Position numbers and translations under genes: made by a program
Notes under the pieces: generated by a model
Told to the model about the DNA's origin: nothing
What the model saw: only the letters and a program-made list of their open reading frames with translations
The model's database searches: none
DNA from: Stutzerimonas kirkiae
Lineage (GTDB): Bacteria > Pseudomonadota > Gammaproteobacteria > Pseudomonadales > Pseudomonadaceae
DNA: 64,000 nt
Assembly: GCF_004327335.1 (NCBI RefSeq)
Contig: NZ_QJUO01000008.1
Location: 1 to 64,000, forward strand
Reading direction: 5' to 3'
Part shown: positions 7,796-16,935 of the stretch, piece after piece
Layout: each line of letters opens with the position of its first letter
Position numbering within the stretch: the first letter of the stretch is position 1

Positions 7796-8691
7796 TGCTT
7801 TTCCGCTTTCGTCGGCGCCGTCTTGGCTGCGAACCGCGATGGCCGCGATGGCTTCGCGGGCAAGCCCGTTCCTGCGTGCTGCTTGCGCTGTCGCTGCTGC
7901 TCGCCCAGGGCTCCATGGCACTGCCCAGAGTGGTGTCGACCAACCTGTGCGCCGATTACCTGGCGCTGGGCCTGGCGGCGCCCGGGCAACTGCTCTCGGT
8001 GTCGGCGAAGAGCCAGGATGCGCGGGTGTCGTCCATGCCGCGGCAGGCGCGCCAGTACCCGGCGAACCAGGCCAGTGCCGAGGAAATCGTCGCACTGCGC
8101 CCGGACCTGGTGCTGGCCTCGCGGCGCTGGCTGGCGCAGAACCCGCGCGAGCTGTTCCAGCGCCATGGCATCGAGGTGCTGGCGGTGCCATACCCGACCA
8201 CTTGGCAGCAGATCTTCGATACCACCCTATTGGTTGCACAGCATATGGATCGGGAGGCGGCCGGGCAGGCACAGGTGGCCGATTGGCAGGCGCGTCTGCA
8301 ACGGTTGCAGACGCGTGAACGACCCTTCCGCTTGCTGTACTTGCGGCCCAACGGCGGTAGTGCCGGGCGCGAGACGTATGTCGATACGGTGTTCCAGGCC
8401 TTGGGGGCTGAGAATGCCTTTCCTGCCCGGGGCTGGGGGCATTACCCCCTTGAGCGCCTGCTCGGTGCACCGCCGGATGTGCTGGTGAAGGCGGATATGC
8501 TGATCGACCAGGGCCATGCCAAGTCGTCCTATTGGCGCCATCCCCGATTGCAGCAACTGTTGCGTCATACCCCGTCGATCACCATCGCCGACAACCACTG
8601 GGGCTGCAGCGACGGGCAATTGGTGACGGCCGCCGAGCAACTGGCCGGGCAACTGGATGCATTGGCCGATGCGGGAGCGCTGCGCCCATGA
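7795..8691 (+). CDS. btuF: Cobalamin-type ABC transporter substrate-binding protein
   Basis: 298 residues. An arginine-rich start and a hydrophobic stretch (about 26-41) form a signal peptide. The mature part opens LPRVVSTNLCADYLAL and continues with ASAEEIVALRPDLVLAS, the class III periplasmic-binding (BtuF/FhuD) fold. It should deliver a corrinoid to the permease that follows. The start overlaps the cobO stop and the end overlaps the next start (ATGA). Substrate assignment rests on the riboswitch and cobO; iron-siderophore proteins share this fold. Confidence 0.82.
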   Translation: MLFRFRRRRLGCEPRWPRWLRGQARSCVLLALSLLLAQGSMALPRVVSTNLCADYLALGLAAPGQLLSVSAKSQDARVSSMPRQARQYPANQASAEEIVALRPDLVLASRRWLAQNPRELFQRHGIEVLAVPYPTTWQQIFDTTLLVAQHMDREAAGQAQVADWQARLQRLQTRERPFRLLYLRPNGGSAGRETYVDTVFQALGAENAFPARGWGHYPLERLLGAPPDVLVKADMLIDQGHAKSSYWRHPRLQQLLRHTPSITIADNHWGCSDGQLVTAAEQLAGQLDALADAGALRP

Positions 8692-9704
8692 ACCGACTGG
8701 TGAATCCCGTCCTGCTGCTGGCATTGGCTGTGCTGTTCCTGTTGTCGCTGGGCATCGGTTCGGTATCCCTGGCGCCCGGCGAGGTGTTGCGGGCGTTGCT
8801 GCAATGGCAGCCGGCCAGTGACGACCTGCGCGAGCTGGCGGTGCAGCACTGGGTCATCGTGCATGAAATCCGCCTGCCCAGGGTGCTGCTGGCGATCCTC
8901 GTCGGCATGTCGCTGGGCACGGCGGGGGCGGCGTTGCAGGGGCTGTTGCGCAATCCGCTGGCGGAGCCGGGCCTGCTCGGCGTCAGCAGCAGCGCCAGCC
9001 TGGGGGCGGTGCTGTGCCTCTACTACGGTTATGCCAGCCTGAGCCACTGGCTGCTGCCGGGCGCCGCCATGGGCGGCGCGGCGCTGGCTACCTTGCTGCT
9101 GTACGTCATCGCCCGCCGCCGGGGCGGCAACCTGACGCTGATCCTGGCCGGCGTGGCGCTCTCCGCCCTGGCGGCGGCGCTGACCTCCCTGGCGATCAAC
9201 CTGGCGCCGACGCCGACCGACATGCAGGACATCGTGCTCTGGCTGATGGGCTCGCTGAGCGACCGCAGTTTCGCCGACATCCACTTGAGCCTGCCATTCA
9301 TCCTCGCGGGCCTGGCGCTGTTGCTGGCCTGTGGCCGGCAATTGGATGCGTTGACCCTGGGCGAGGACGAGGCCGGCAGCCTGGGCGTCAACCTGGCCCG
9401 CCTGCGCTTGCAGATCATCCTCGGCACGGCGTTGTGCGTGGGCGCCAGTGTGGCGGTCACTGGCGCCATCGGTTTTATCGGGCTGGTGGTGCCGCACCTG
9501 TTGCGGCGCTGGGTCGACTACCACCCGTCGCGGCTGCTGCTGAGCAGCGCGCTGGGCGGCGCCATCCTGCTGCTGGCGGCGGATATCCTGCTGCGCCTGG
9601 TCAGTGGCGAGCAGGAGCTGATGCTCGGCGTGGTAACGGCCTTGCTCGGCGCGCCGTTCTTCCTGCTGTTGGTGCTGCGCCAGCGTGGAAGCCTGGCCCG
9701 ATGA
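8688..9704 (+). CDS. btuC: FecCD/BtuC-family ABC permease
   Basis: 338 residues with about ten membrane segments. Family landmarks are PRVLLAILVGMSLGTAGAAL, GLLRNPLAEPGLLGVSSSAS and GFIGLVVPHLLRR (the coupling region). It forms the channel for corrinoid import across the inner membrane. The ATG overlaps the end of btuF, and its stop overlaps the start of the ATPase gene. Confidence 0.88.
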   Translation: MNRLVNPVLLLALAVLFLLSLGIGSVSLAPGEVLRALLQWQPASDDLRELAVQHWVIVHEIRLPRVLLAILVGMSLGTAGAALQGLLRNPLAEPGLLGVSSSASLGAVLCLYYGYASLSHWLLPGAAMGGAALATLLLYVIARRRGGNLTLILAGVALSALAAALTSLAINLAPTPTDMQDIVLWLMGSLSDRSFADIHLSLPFILAGLALLLACGRQLDALTLGEDEAGSLGVNLARLRLQIILGTALCVGASVAVTGAIGFIGLVVPHLLRRWVDYHPSRLLLSSALGGAILLLAADILLRLVSGEQELMLGVVTALLGAPFFLLLVLRQRGSLAR

Positions 9705-10489
9705 GCTGGCTGGCGCTGGAGGCGGTCGGCCTGGCGATCGACGGCAAGCGGCTGCTCGACAGTATCTCCCTGGAAGTGGAACAGGGCTGCCTGCTGGGCC
9801 TGATCGGCCCCAATGGCGCCGGCAAGAGCAGCCTGCTCAAGGCGCTGGCGCATCTGTTGCCCTATAGCGGCGCCATCCGCCTCGACGGCCAGGACCTGAA
9901 GACCCTCGACCCGCGCCAGCGCGCCCTGCGCCTGGCCTACCTGGGGCAGGGCGACGAGAGCGGCTGGCCATTGCGCCTGGGCGATTATGTCGCGTTGGGG
10001 CGGCTACCGCACCGGACGTTCTGGGGCCTGCCGAGCCAGGCCGACCGGCAGGCGGTGGCGCAGGCCATGGCGGATATGGCCTTGACCGGGCTGGCCTCAC
10101 GCCGCGTCGACAGCCTCTCCGGCGGCGAACGGGCGCGGGCGCGGCTGGCGCGGGCACTGGCGGTCGGCAGCCCGCTGCTGCTGGCGGACGAACCGGTGGC
10201 GGCGCTGGACCCTTTCCATCAACTGAACGTGATGCAGATGCTCGGCGCCCAGTGCCGCCAGGGCCGCAGCGTGCTGGTGGTGTTGCACGACCTGACCCTG
10301 GCCAGTCGCTTCTGCGACCGGGTGCTGCTGCTCGACCAGGGCCGCGTGGTGGAGTACGGCAGCCCGCGCCAGGTGCTGACGCCGAAGAACCTGCAGCAGG
10401 TGTACAAGGTGCAGGCGATGCTCGGCGAGCACCAGCAGCAGCCGTTCGTACTGCCCTGGGCCTGCCGCCCGGAAGGGGATGGCGCATGA
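9701..10489 (+). CDS. btuD: BtuD-type ABC transporter ATP-binding protein
   Basis: 262 residues. Walker A LIGPNGAGKSS, signature SLSGGERARARLARAL, Walker B PLLLADEP and H-loop VVLHDLTLA are intact. This is the ATPase subunit of the corrinoid importer. The ATG at 9701 overlaps the stop of the permease gene, completing a cobO-btuF-btuC-btuD run with every junction overlapping. Confidence 0.88.
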   Translation: MSWLALEAVGLAIDGKRLLDSISLEVEQGCLLGLIGPNGAGKSSLLKALAHLLPYSGAIRLDGQDLKTLDPRQRALRLAYLGQGDESGWPLRLGDYVALGRLPHRTFWGLPSQADRQAVAQAMADMALTGLASRRVDSLSGGERARARLARALAVGSPLLLADEPVAALDPFHQLNVMQMLGAQCRQGRSVLVVLHDLTLASRFCDRVLLLDQGRVVEYGSPRQVLTPKNLQQVYKVQAMLGEHQQQPFVLPWACRPEGDGA

Positions 10490-10511
10490 AGACAAGCCAC
10501 CACTCCATAAA

Positions 10512-10594
10512 CGTAGGATGGGTTGAGCGTAGCGATACCCATCACCGGACACCACTGATGGGTGTCGTCGCTCTGCTCCTCGCCCCATCCTACG
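10512..10594. repeat. REP/BIME-type palindrome, copy 2
   Basis: CGTAGGATGGGTTGAGCG at the left and CGCCCCATCCTACG at the right form an imperfect hairpin. It is the same repeat type as 2982-3063. It lies in the 130-base gap between btuD and the DUF1636 gene, and may separate two transcription units or stabilise the upstream mRNA. Confidence 0.8.
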
Positions 10595-10619
10595 GATTGC
10601 CCGAGCCAGAGGCACAAGT

Positions 10620-10985
10620 ATGACGAGCCAACTGCTGATCTGTGAAACCTGCGGCTATGACGCCGCCAACCCGGAGCAGCCGCGGCGCGGGGCGTTGTTC
10701 GCCGAGCAGGTCGAGCGGCTGGCGCTGGAGCGTGGCGTATCGCTGCGCCTGGGCCGTACCCGCTGCCTGATGGCCTGCCAGCGGCATTGCAGCGTGCTGC
10801 TGCGGGCGCCGGGCAAGATCGCCTACGTGCTGGGGGATTTCCAGCCGGACCAGGCCGCGGCCCAGGCGCTGCTGGACTATGCCGAGCACTATCGAATCTC
10901 GAACAGCGGCCAGGTGCCGTTCCGTGACTGGCCGCAGGGGATAAAGGGCAAGTTCATTGCCCGGATTCCCGTGCTGGACGACTGA
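10620..10985 (+). CDS. DUF1636-family small cysteine-rich protein
   Basis: 121 residues of a family often found beside cobW and cobN. Cysteines occur as a CxxC near the N-terminus (LICETCGYD, residues 8 and 11) and as RCLMACQRHCSV in the middle, an arrangement suggestive of metal or Fe-S binding (it resembles thioredoxin-like ferredoxins). No biochemical role is known to me. The position just before cobW and cobN suggests a part in cobalt handling for the chelatase, which is inference. Confidence 0.75.
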   Translation: MTSQLLICETCGYDAANPEQPRRGALFAEQVERLALERGVSLRLGRTRCLMACQRHCSVLLRAPGKIAYVLGDFQPDQAAAQALLDYAEHYRISNSGQVPFRDWPQGIKGKFIARIPVLDD

Positions 10986-11029
10986 TTTTCAACTTTCTTT
11001 TCCACTTTGAGTCGAGCGAGGACAACACC

Positions 11030-12100
11030 ATGGCCGTTCAAGGCAAGATTCCCGTCACCATCGTCACTGGCTTCCTCGGCAGCGGCAAGACCACGCTGCT
11101 GCGTCATATCCTGGAGAACGCCGAAGGGCGGCGTATCGCGGTGATCGTCAATGAGTTCGGCGAACTGGGGATCGATGGCGAGATCCTGCGGGGCTGCGGT
11201 ATCGGTTGCGACGAGAACGGCACCGAGCAGGGGGGGCAGTTGTACGAACTGTCCAACGGCTGCCTGTGCTGCACGGTGCAGGAAGAGTTCTACCCGGTGA
11301 TGAAGGAACTGATCGGGCGCCGCGACGAACTGGACCACATTCTTGTCGAAACCTCCGGCCTGGCCCTGCCCAAGCCGCTGGTGCAGGCCTTCAACTGGCC
11401 GGAGATCAAGAACGCCTGCACCGTCGACGCGGTGATCACCCTGGTCGACGTGCCGGCCACCGCCGCCGGCCAGTTCGCCGCCAATCCGCGGGCGGTGGAT
11501 GCCCAGCGCCGCGCCGACCCGAATCTCGACCACGAATCGCCGTTGCATGAGCTGTTCGAGGACCAGTTGCTGTCCGCCGACCTGGTGGTGCTGAGCAAGA
11601 CCGACCAGGCCGATGCCGCGACCATTCGCCAGGTGGAAGCGCTGGTGCGCGAGGAACTGCCGCCCCAGGTCAAGGTGGTGGCCAGCGATCAGGGGCGCCT
11701 CGGCCTGGACCTGCTGCTGGGCCTGTCCAGCGCCTCGGAAGACAGCATCCACCTGCGTGAAAGCCATCACGACCACGGCGATGACGAGGAGCATGAGCAC
11801 GACCATGACCTGTTCGAGTCGCTGGCGGTGAAGCTGCCGCTGGTCGAGCGCGAGTGCCTGCTGGCGATCCTTCAGGGGCTGGTCGAGCGCCACGATATCC
11901 TGCGTATCAAGGGTTTCCTGGCACTGCCGGGCAAACCCATGCGGCTGGTGGTGCATGGCGTCGGCAAGCGCTTCGACAGCTACTTCGACCGCCGCTGGCG
12001 CGACGACGAGACACCCCACAGCTACCTGGTGCTGATTGGTCGCGAGCTGGATGCCGAGCAACTGCAGGGCGCGCTGCAAGGCGCGGTGATCGGGGCCTGA
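11030..12100 (+). CDS. cobW: CobW, G3E GTPase for cobalt delivery
   Basis: 356 residues. Walker A GFLGSGKT (14-21), the metal-binding CLCC (78-81) and the guanine-specificity SKTD are present. A histidine- and acid-rich stretch (ESHHDHGDDEEHEHDHD, about 243-259) can bind metal. The C-terminal CobW_C domain follows. CobW is a GTP-dependent metallochaperone thought to supply Co(II) to CobN. The spacing to cobN is only three bases, so the two are co-translated. Confidence 0.93.
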   Translation: MAVQGKIPVTIVTGFLGSGKTTLLRHILENAEGRRIAVIVNEFGELGIDGEILRGCGIGCDENGTEQGGQLYELSNGCLCCTVQEEFYPVMKELIGRRDELDHILVETSGLALPKPLVQAFNWPEIKNACTVDAVITLVDVPATAAGQFAANPRAVDAQRRADPNLDHESPLHELFEDQLLSADLVVLSKTDQADAATIRQVEALVREELPPQVKVVASDQGRLGLDLLLGLSSASEDSIHLRESHHDHGDDEEHEHDHDLFESLAVKLPLVERECLLAILQGLVERHDILRIKGFLALPGKPMRLVVHGVGKRFDSYFDRRWRDDETPHSYLVLIGRELDAEQLQGALQGAVIGA

Positions 12101-12103
12101 GCC

Positions 12104-15100
12104 ATGCATATGCTGTCAGCGCTGCCGGGTGGCTATGTCGAGGACGCGTCGATCATCACCCGGCTGGACCAGACGCCTGGCGAGATCGTCATCCTCAGCG
12201 CCGCCGACACCACCCTGGCACTGCTGGCGGCGACCTGCCCGGCCGAGGATTTCCCGGGCGTGCGCCTGGCCAACCTGATGCACCTGCGCCAGCACGCGTC
12301 CATCGACCTCTACCTGGAGGAAGTGCTGCAGCATGCGCGGCTGATCGTCATCGACCATCTTGGCGGCGAGAGCTACTGGCCCTACGGCACCGAGCAGGTC
12401 GTCAGCCTGTGTCAGCGCAAGGGCATCGCTTTGGCGATGTTCTCCGGGGACATGAGCGAAGACCCTAACCTGCTGGCCCTGAGCACCATCGACAGCGACG
12501 ATTGCCGCCAGTTTTGGCGCTACCTGCGCGAGGGCGGCGCGGGCAATGCGCGGCAGTTCTACCGTTTTATCGGCGAGCGTTTCTTCCAGCGCTCCTGGCA
12601 GGCGTTGCCGCCCCAGGTGCTGCCACCGGTGGCGATCTTTCATCCTGAACACGACAGCGCCAGCGTCAGCCACTGGCAGGCCGAGTGGCACCCGGACGCG
12701 CCCTGCGTGCTGCTGGTGTTCTACCGGGCGCACTTGCAGGCGGGCAACACCGAGGTGTTCCGCGAATTGTGCGTGGAACTGCTGCGCCAGGGCCTGAACC
12801 CGTTGCCGCTGGCGCTGCTGTCGCTCAAGGATGCCCTTTGCCTGGATACCCTGCGCCAGGTGTGCGAGCAGCAACAGGTGGCGTTGATCCTCAACACCAC
12901 GGCGTTCTCCCACTCGGCCATGGACGATCCGGGCGACCATGCCCTGGCCGGCGATATCCCGGTGCTGCAGGTAGTGCTGTCCGGCGGTAACCGCGAAAGC
13001 TGGGAAGCCGATGCCCATGGCCTGCAACCGCGCGACATGGCCATGCATGTGGCGCTGCCGGAGGTGGATGGGCGCATCATCAGCCGCGCGGTCAGTTTCA
13101 AGGGCTCCCAGGGGCGCGATGCGCTGACCCAGTGCGACGTGGTGCAGTACCAGGCCCTGGCCGACCGGCTGGATTTCGTCTGCGAGCTGGCGAGCCGCTG
13201 GTGTCGCCTGCGCAGCCTGGAGAATAGCGACAAGCGCCTGGCGCTGATTCTGGCCAACTACCCGACCCGCGAGGGGCGCCTGGGCAATGGTGTCGGCCTG
13301 GATACGCCGGCCTCGCTGATCGGCATCCTGCAACGCCTGCAAGGCGAGGGCTATGGCGTCGAGGATATTCCCGCCGATGGCGATGCGCTGATGCGCCTGC
13401 TCAGGCAGGGCATCACCAACGATCCGGACAACTGGGCCGTGCGCCCGGCCTGGCAGAGCCTGGCGATGGAGGATTACCTGGCCTTCTTCGATGGCCTGCC
13501 GCAGGCCAACCGGCAAGCCATTCGACAGCGCTGGGGCGCGCCCGAGGCCGATCCGATGCTGCGCCAGGGGCGCTTCATGATCGCCGGGCTGCGGTTGGGG
13601 CGGGTGTTCGTCGGCATCCAGCCGGCGCGGGGCTACGACCTCGACGAAATGGCCAACTACCACGACCCCGACCTGGTGCCGCCACATTACTACCTGGCCT
13701 TCTATTGCTGGCTGCGCCAGCGCTGGGCGGCGGACGCCATCGTGCACGTCGGCAAGCATGGCAACCTGGAGTGGCTGCCGGGCAAGAGCGTGGCCCTCAG
13801 CGAGCAGTGCTGGCCGGACCTGGTGTTCGGGCCGATGCCGCACCTCTATCCATTCATCGTCAACGACCCGGGCGAGGGCACCCAGGCCAAGCGCCGTGCC
13901 CAGGCGGTGATCATCGACCACCTGATGCCGCCGCTGACCCGCGCCGAGAGCTATGGCGTGACCCGCGACCTGGAGCGGCTGGTCGACGAGTTCTATGACG
14001 CGTTGACCCTCGATCCCCGGCGCGCCGGGCTGCTGCGCCGGCAGATCCTCGAACTGATCCTCGCCCATAACCTGCATGCCGACCTCGGCCTGCCGCCGCC
14101 GGAGGATGAGGAAAGCGAGCAGCGCCTGCTCAATCGCACCGACACCTACCTGTGCGAATTGAAGGAGAGCCAGATCCGTGATGGCCTGCATATCTTCGGC
14201 CAGTCGCCGCAACAGCGATTGCTGCGCGATACCCTGCTGGCGCTGGCGCGGCATCCGGTCGGCGACGGCCAGGGCGGCAATGCCAGCCTGATCCGCGCGC
14301 TGGCCGCCGACCTGCTGCCGGCGAGCCAGTCCTGCGAGAAGCGCTTCGATCCGCTGGATGCCGCCTGGGGCGAACCCTGGCAGGGCGAACGGCCCGCGGT
14401 GCTGCTGGAACTGTCCGAGCAGGCCTGGCGCACCCTGGGCGATACCCGTGAACGCCTGGAACTGCTGGCCCTGCGCTTGTTGGAACAGAGGCTGCCGGGC
14501 GGCGTCGAGTGGCCGCGGACGGCACTGGTGCTTGAGCGTGTGGAAACGGACCTGCGCCCGCGCTTGCAAGCCTGTGGCGAGCAGGAGCTGTTGCAGCTCT
14601 GCCGTGGCCTGGCCGGGCGCTTCGTACCACCCGGCCCCAGTGGTGCGCCGTCCCGTGGCCGCCCCGATGTGCTGCCGACCGGCCGCAACTTCTTCTCGGT
14701 GGACACGCGCATGATCCCCACGCCCACCGCCTGGGCGCTGGGCGAGAAGTCGGCGGCGCTGCTGGTCGAGCGCTTCGTGCAGGACAACGGCGACTACCCG
14801 CGCAGCATCGGCCTGTCGGTCTGGGGCACCGCCACCATGCGCACCGGCGGCGACGATATCGCCCAGGCCTTCGCCTTGCTCGGGGTGCGGCCGAAGTGGG
14901 CCGAGGGCAGCTACCGGGTGACGGATTTCGAGGTGCTGCCGCAAAAGCGTCTGGATCGCCCACGGGTGGACGTGACGCTGCGGGTGTCCGGCTTCTTCCG
15001 CGATGCCTTCGCCAATGTCATGCAGATGTTCGACGCGGCGGTGCAGCGTGTCGCCGAGCTGGACGAAACGGACGATTGCAACCCGATCCGCGCGCGCATT

Positions 15101-15886
15101 CGCCAGGAGAGCGATGAGTTGCAGGCGGCGGGCATGGACGCGGCGCAGGCACGGCGCCAGGCCGGCTTCCGTATCTTCGGCGCCAAGCCGGGCGCCTATG
15201 GCGCCGGCTTGCAGGGGCTGATGGATTCGCGCGACTGGCAGGGCGATGCCGACCTGGCCGCGGCCTACCTGAACTGGGGCGGCTATGCCTACGGCCAACA
15301 GACCTACGGCGAAACCGCCCGCGAAGGCTTCGCCCGGCGCCTGGGGCGGATCCAGGCGGTGGTGCAGAACCAGGACAACCGCGAGCACGACCTGCTCGAC
15401 TCCGACGACTACTACCAGTTCCAGGGTGGCATGAGCGCCGCCGTGCGCCACCTCGGCGGGCGCCAGCCGGCGATTCTCTTCGGCGACCACAGCAACCCGC
15501 AGGCGCCGCGTATCCGCAGCCTGGACGAGGAAGTCAGCCGGGTCATGCGCGCCCGGGTGACCAACCCGAAATGGCTGGACGGCATCAAGCGCCACGGCTA
15601 CAAGGGCGCCTTCGAGATGGCGGCGACGGTGGACTACCTGTTCGCCTACGATGCCACCACCGGCGTGGTGCGCGACGACCAGTACGCCAGCCTGAGCGAC
15701 GCCTGGCTGGAGGATGCGGACACCCGCGAATTCCTCCAGCGGCACAATCCGGATGCCCTGCGCGATATCAGCGAACGCCTGCTGGAAGCCATCCAGCGTG
15801 GCCTGTGGCGGGAACCCGGGGATTATCGACAACGTATCGAGCAGCACCTGCTGGATGCCGAACACACACTGGAAGGTGGCGCATGA
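12104..15886 (+). CDS. cobN: Cobaltochelatase large subunit CobN
   Basis: 1260 residues, the normal length. It inserts cobalt into hydrogenobyrinic acid a,c-diamide using ATP hydrolysis by the AAA/VWA partners. Conserved stretches include HVGKHGNLEWLPGKSVALS, FIVNDPGEGTQAKRRAQAV and the C-terminal MRARVTNPKWLDGIKRHGYK. Its start is three bases after cobW and its stop overlaps the next gene (ATGA), so metal donor, chelatase and motor subunits are translated together. Aerobic pathway marker. Confidence 0.95.
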   Translation: MHMLSALPGGYVEDASIITRLDQTPGEIVILSAADTTLALLAATCPAEDFPGVRLANLMHLRQHASIDLYLEEVLQHARLIVIDHLGGESYWPYGTEQVVSLCQRKGIALAMFSGDMSEDPNLLALSTIDSDDCRQFWRYLREGGAGNARQFYRFIGERFFQRSWQALPPQVLPPVAIFHPEHDSASVSHWQAEWHPDAPCVLLVFYRAHLQAGNTEVFRELCVELLRQGLNPLPLALLSLKDALCLDTLRQVCEQQQVALILNTTAFSHSAMDDPGDHALAGDIPVLQVVLSGGNRESWEADAHGLQPRDMAMHVALPEVDGRIISRAVSFKGSQGRDALTQCDVVQYQALADRLDFVCELASRWCRLRSLENSDKRLALILANYPTREGRLGNGVGLDTPASLIGILQRLQGEGYGVEDIPADGDALMRLLRQGITNDPDNWAVRPAWQSLAMEDYLAFFDGLPQANRQAIRQRWGAPEADPMLRQGRFMIAGLRLGRVFVGIQPARGYDLDEMANYHDPDLVPPHYYLAFYCWLRQRWAADAIVHVGKHGNLEWLPGKSVALSEQCWPDLVFGPMPHLYPFIVNDPGEGTQAKRRAQAVIIDHLMPPLTRAESYGVTRDLERLVDEFYDALTLDPRRAGLLRRQILELILAHNLHADLGLPPPEDEESEQRLLNRTDTYLCELKESQIRDGLHIFGQSPQQRLLRDTLLALARHPVGDGQGGNASLIRALAADLLPASQSCEKRFDPLDAAWGEPWQGERPAVLLELSEQAWRTLGDTRERLELLALRLLEQRLPGGVEWPRTALVLERVETDLRPRLQACGEQELLQLCRGLAGRFVPPGPSGAPSRGRPDVLPTGRNFFSVDTRMIPTPTAWALGEKSAALLVERFVQDNGDYPRSIGLSVWGTATMRTGGDDIAQAFALLGVRPKWAEGSYRVTDFEVLPQKRLDRPRVDVTLRVSGFFRDAFANVMQMFDAAVQRVAELDETDDCNPIRARIRQESDELQAAGMDAAQARRQAGFRIFGAKPGAYGAGLQGLMDSRDWQGDADLAAAYLNWGGYAYGQQTYGETAREGFARRLGRIQAVVQNQDNREHDLLDSDDYYQFQGGMSAAVRHLGGRQPAILFGDHSNPQAPRIRSLDEEVSRVMRARVTNPKWLDGIKRHGYKGAFEMAATVDYLFAYDATTGVVRDDQYASLSDAWLEDADTREFLQRHNPDALRDISERLLEAIQRGLWREPGDYRQRIEQHLLDAEHTLEGGA

Positions 15887-16914
15887 CTCCGCACTATCCC
15901 TTTGCCGCCCTGCATGGCCAGGACGAACTGCGCCTGGCGCTGCTGCTGGTGGCCATCGACCCGCGCATCGGCGGCGTACTGATCGAGGGCCCGCGTGGCA
16001 CCGCCAAGTCCACCAGTGCGCGGGCGCTGGCCGACCTGCTGGCGGACGGGCGGCTGGTCAACCTGCCGCTGGGCAGCAGCGAGGAGCAACTGGCTGGTTC
16101 GCTGGATATCCAGGCCGCGCTGCGCGATGGCGAGGTGGCGTTCAGGCCCGGCCTGCTGGCGCGGGCCGATGGTGGCGTGCTCTATGTGGACGAGGTCAAC
16201 CTGCTGGCCGACAGCCTGGTCGACCTGCTGCTGGATGTCTGCGCCAGTAGCGTCAACCGTATCGAACGCGACGGTATTTCCCACCAGCATGCGGCGCGTA
16301 TCGCGCTGGTCGGCACCATGAACCCGGAGGAGGGCGAGCTACGTCCGCAACTGCTGGACCGTTTCGGCCTGTTGGTGCGCCTGGGGCAGACCATCGAGCC
16401 CGAGCAGCGCGAGCGCATCGTGCGCAGCCGGCTGCAGTTCGATCGCGATCCCCAGGCCTTTGTCGCGCGATACCAGGCGCAGCAGCAGGTGTTGAGCGAG
16501 CGGCTGGGCGAGGCGCGGCGGCGGGTGGTGACGCTTGAGTTCAGCGATGCGCTGTATCGCCTGGTCAGCAGGTTGTGCCATGGGGCGGGTGTCGAGGGCG
16601 TGCGCGCGGACCTGGTGATGCTGCGCGCCGCCGCCGCCCATGCCGCCTGGCAGGGCCGAGACGAGGTGGGCGAGGGCGATGTGCGGGCGGTGGCGGAACT
16701 GGTGCTGGCGCATCGGCGCAAGAATCCGCCAGAGCCGTCAGCGGATAGCGGGGCACAGCCGCCGTCTTCGGCATCTTCTTCGATGACGGGGGAAGGTCTG
16801 GCCGATACGAGCGATGACGGTGACTGGGGCGCCATGCCGCCGCAGGCCGTGGCGATACAGGAGCCGACTGCGCGGCGCCCACGGCTGGAGCCATCCCCGG
16901 CAAAAAAGCCCTGA
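15883..16914 (+). CDS. ChlI/BchI-like AAA+ chelatase subunit (zero-frame product)
   Basis: 343 residues in the zero frame. Walker A is GPRGTAKST, with sensor/Walker B region GGVLYVDEVNLL and arginine-finger region LRPQLLDRFGLLV. Together with CobN and the VWA protein it powers cobalt insertion. A proline/serine-rich tail follows the AAA core (about 285 onward). The frame ends PAKKP-stop, and the AAAAAAG there is a -1 slippery heptamer leading into the VWA frame. The short product would be the small subunit. It takes the place of CobS, as in pseudomonads that use ChlI/ChlD-type partners. Confidence 0.9.
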   Translation: MTPHYPFAALHGQDELRLALLLVAIDPRIGGVLIEGPRGTAKSTSARALADLLADGRLVNLPLGSSEEQLAGSLDIQAALRDGEVAFRPGLLARADGGVLYVDEVNLLADSLVDLLLDVCASSVNRIERDGISHQHAARIALVGTMNPEEGELRPQLLDRFGLLVRLGQTIEPEQRERIVRSRLQFDRDPQAFVARYQAQQQVLSERLGEARRRVVTLEFSDALYRLVSRLCHGAGVEGVRADLVMLRAAAAHAAWQGRDEVGEGDVRAVAELVLAHRRKNPPEPSADSGAQPPSSASSSMTGEGLADTSDDGDWGAMPPQAVAIQEPTARRPRLEPSPAKKP

Positions 16915-16935
16915 GGCCACACCTGGCGGGTGGTC
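16887..16935 (+). promoter_or_regulatory. Programmed -1 ribosomal frameshift cassette (SD-like, A AAA AAG, hairpin)
   Basis: Three parts are visible, in the arrangement seen in dnaX. An SD-like GGAG lies at 16887-16890. Eleven bases later comes the in-frame slippery heptamer A-AAA-AAG (16902-16908). Six bases after that is a possible hairpin, GGCCAC (16915-16920) with GTGGTC (16930-16935), with one G-U pair. The zero-frame stop is at 16912-16914. Slipping by -1 at 16908 enters exactly the frame of the VWA domain. The function is inferred from this arrangement and from known chlD frameshifting. Confidence 0.8.

Noticed and set aside
12116..15865. A 1249-codon open frame on the minus strand opposite cobN
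   Set aside because: It is the antisense shadow typical of high-GC genes. Its composition is not protein-like, while the plus strand matches CobN throughout.
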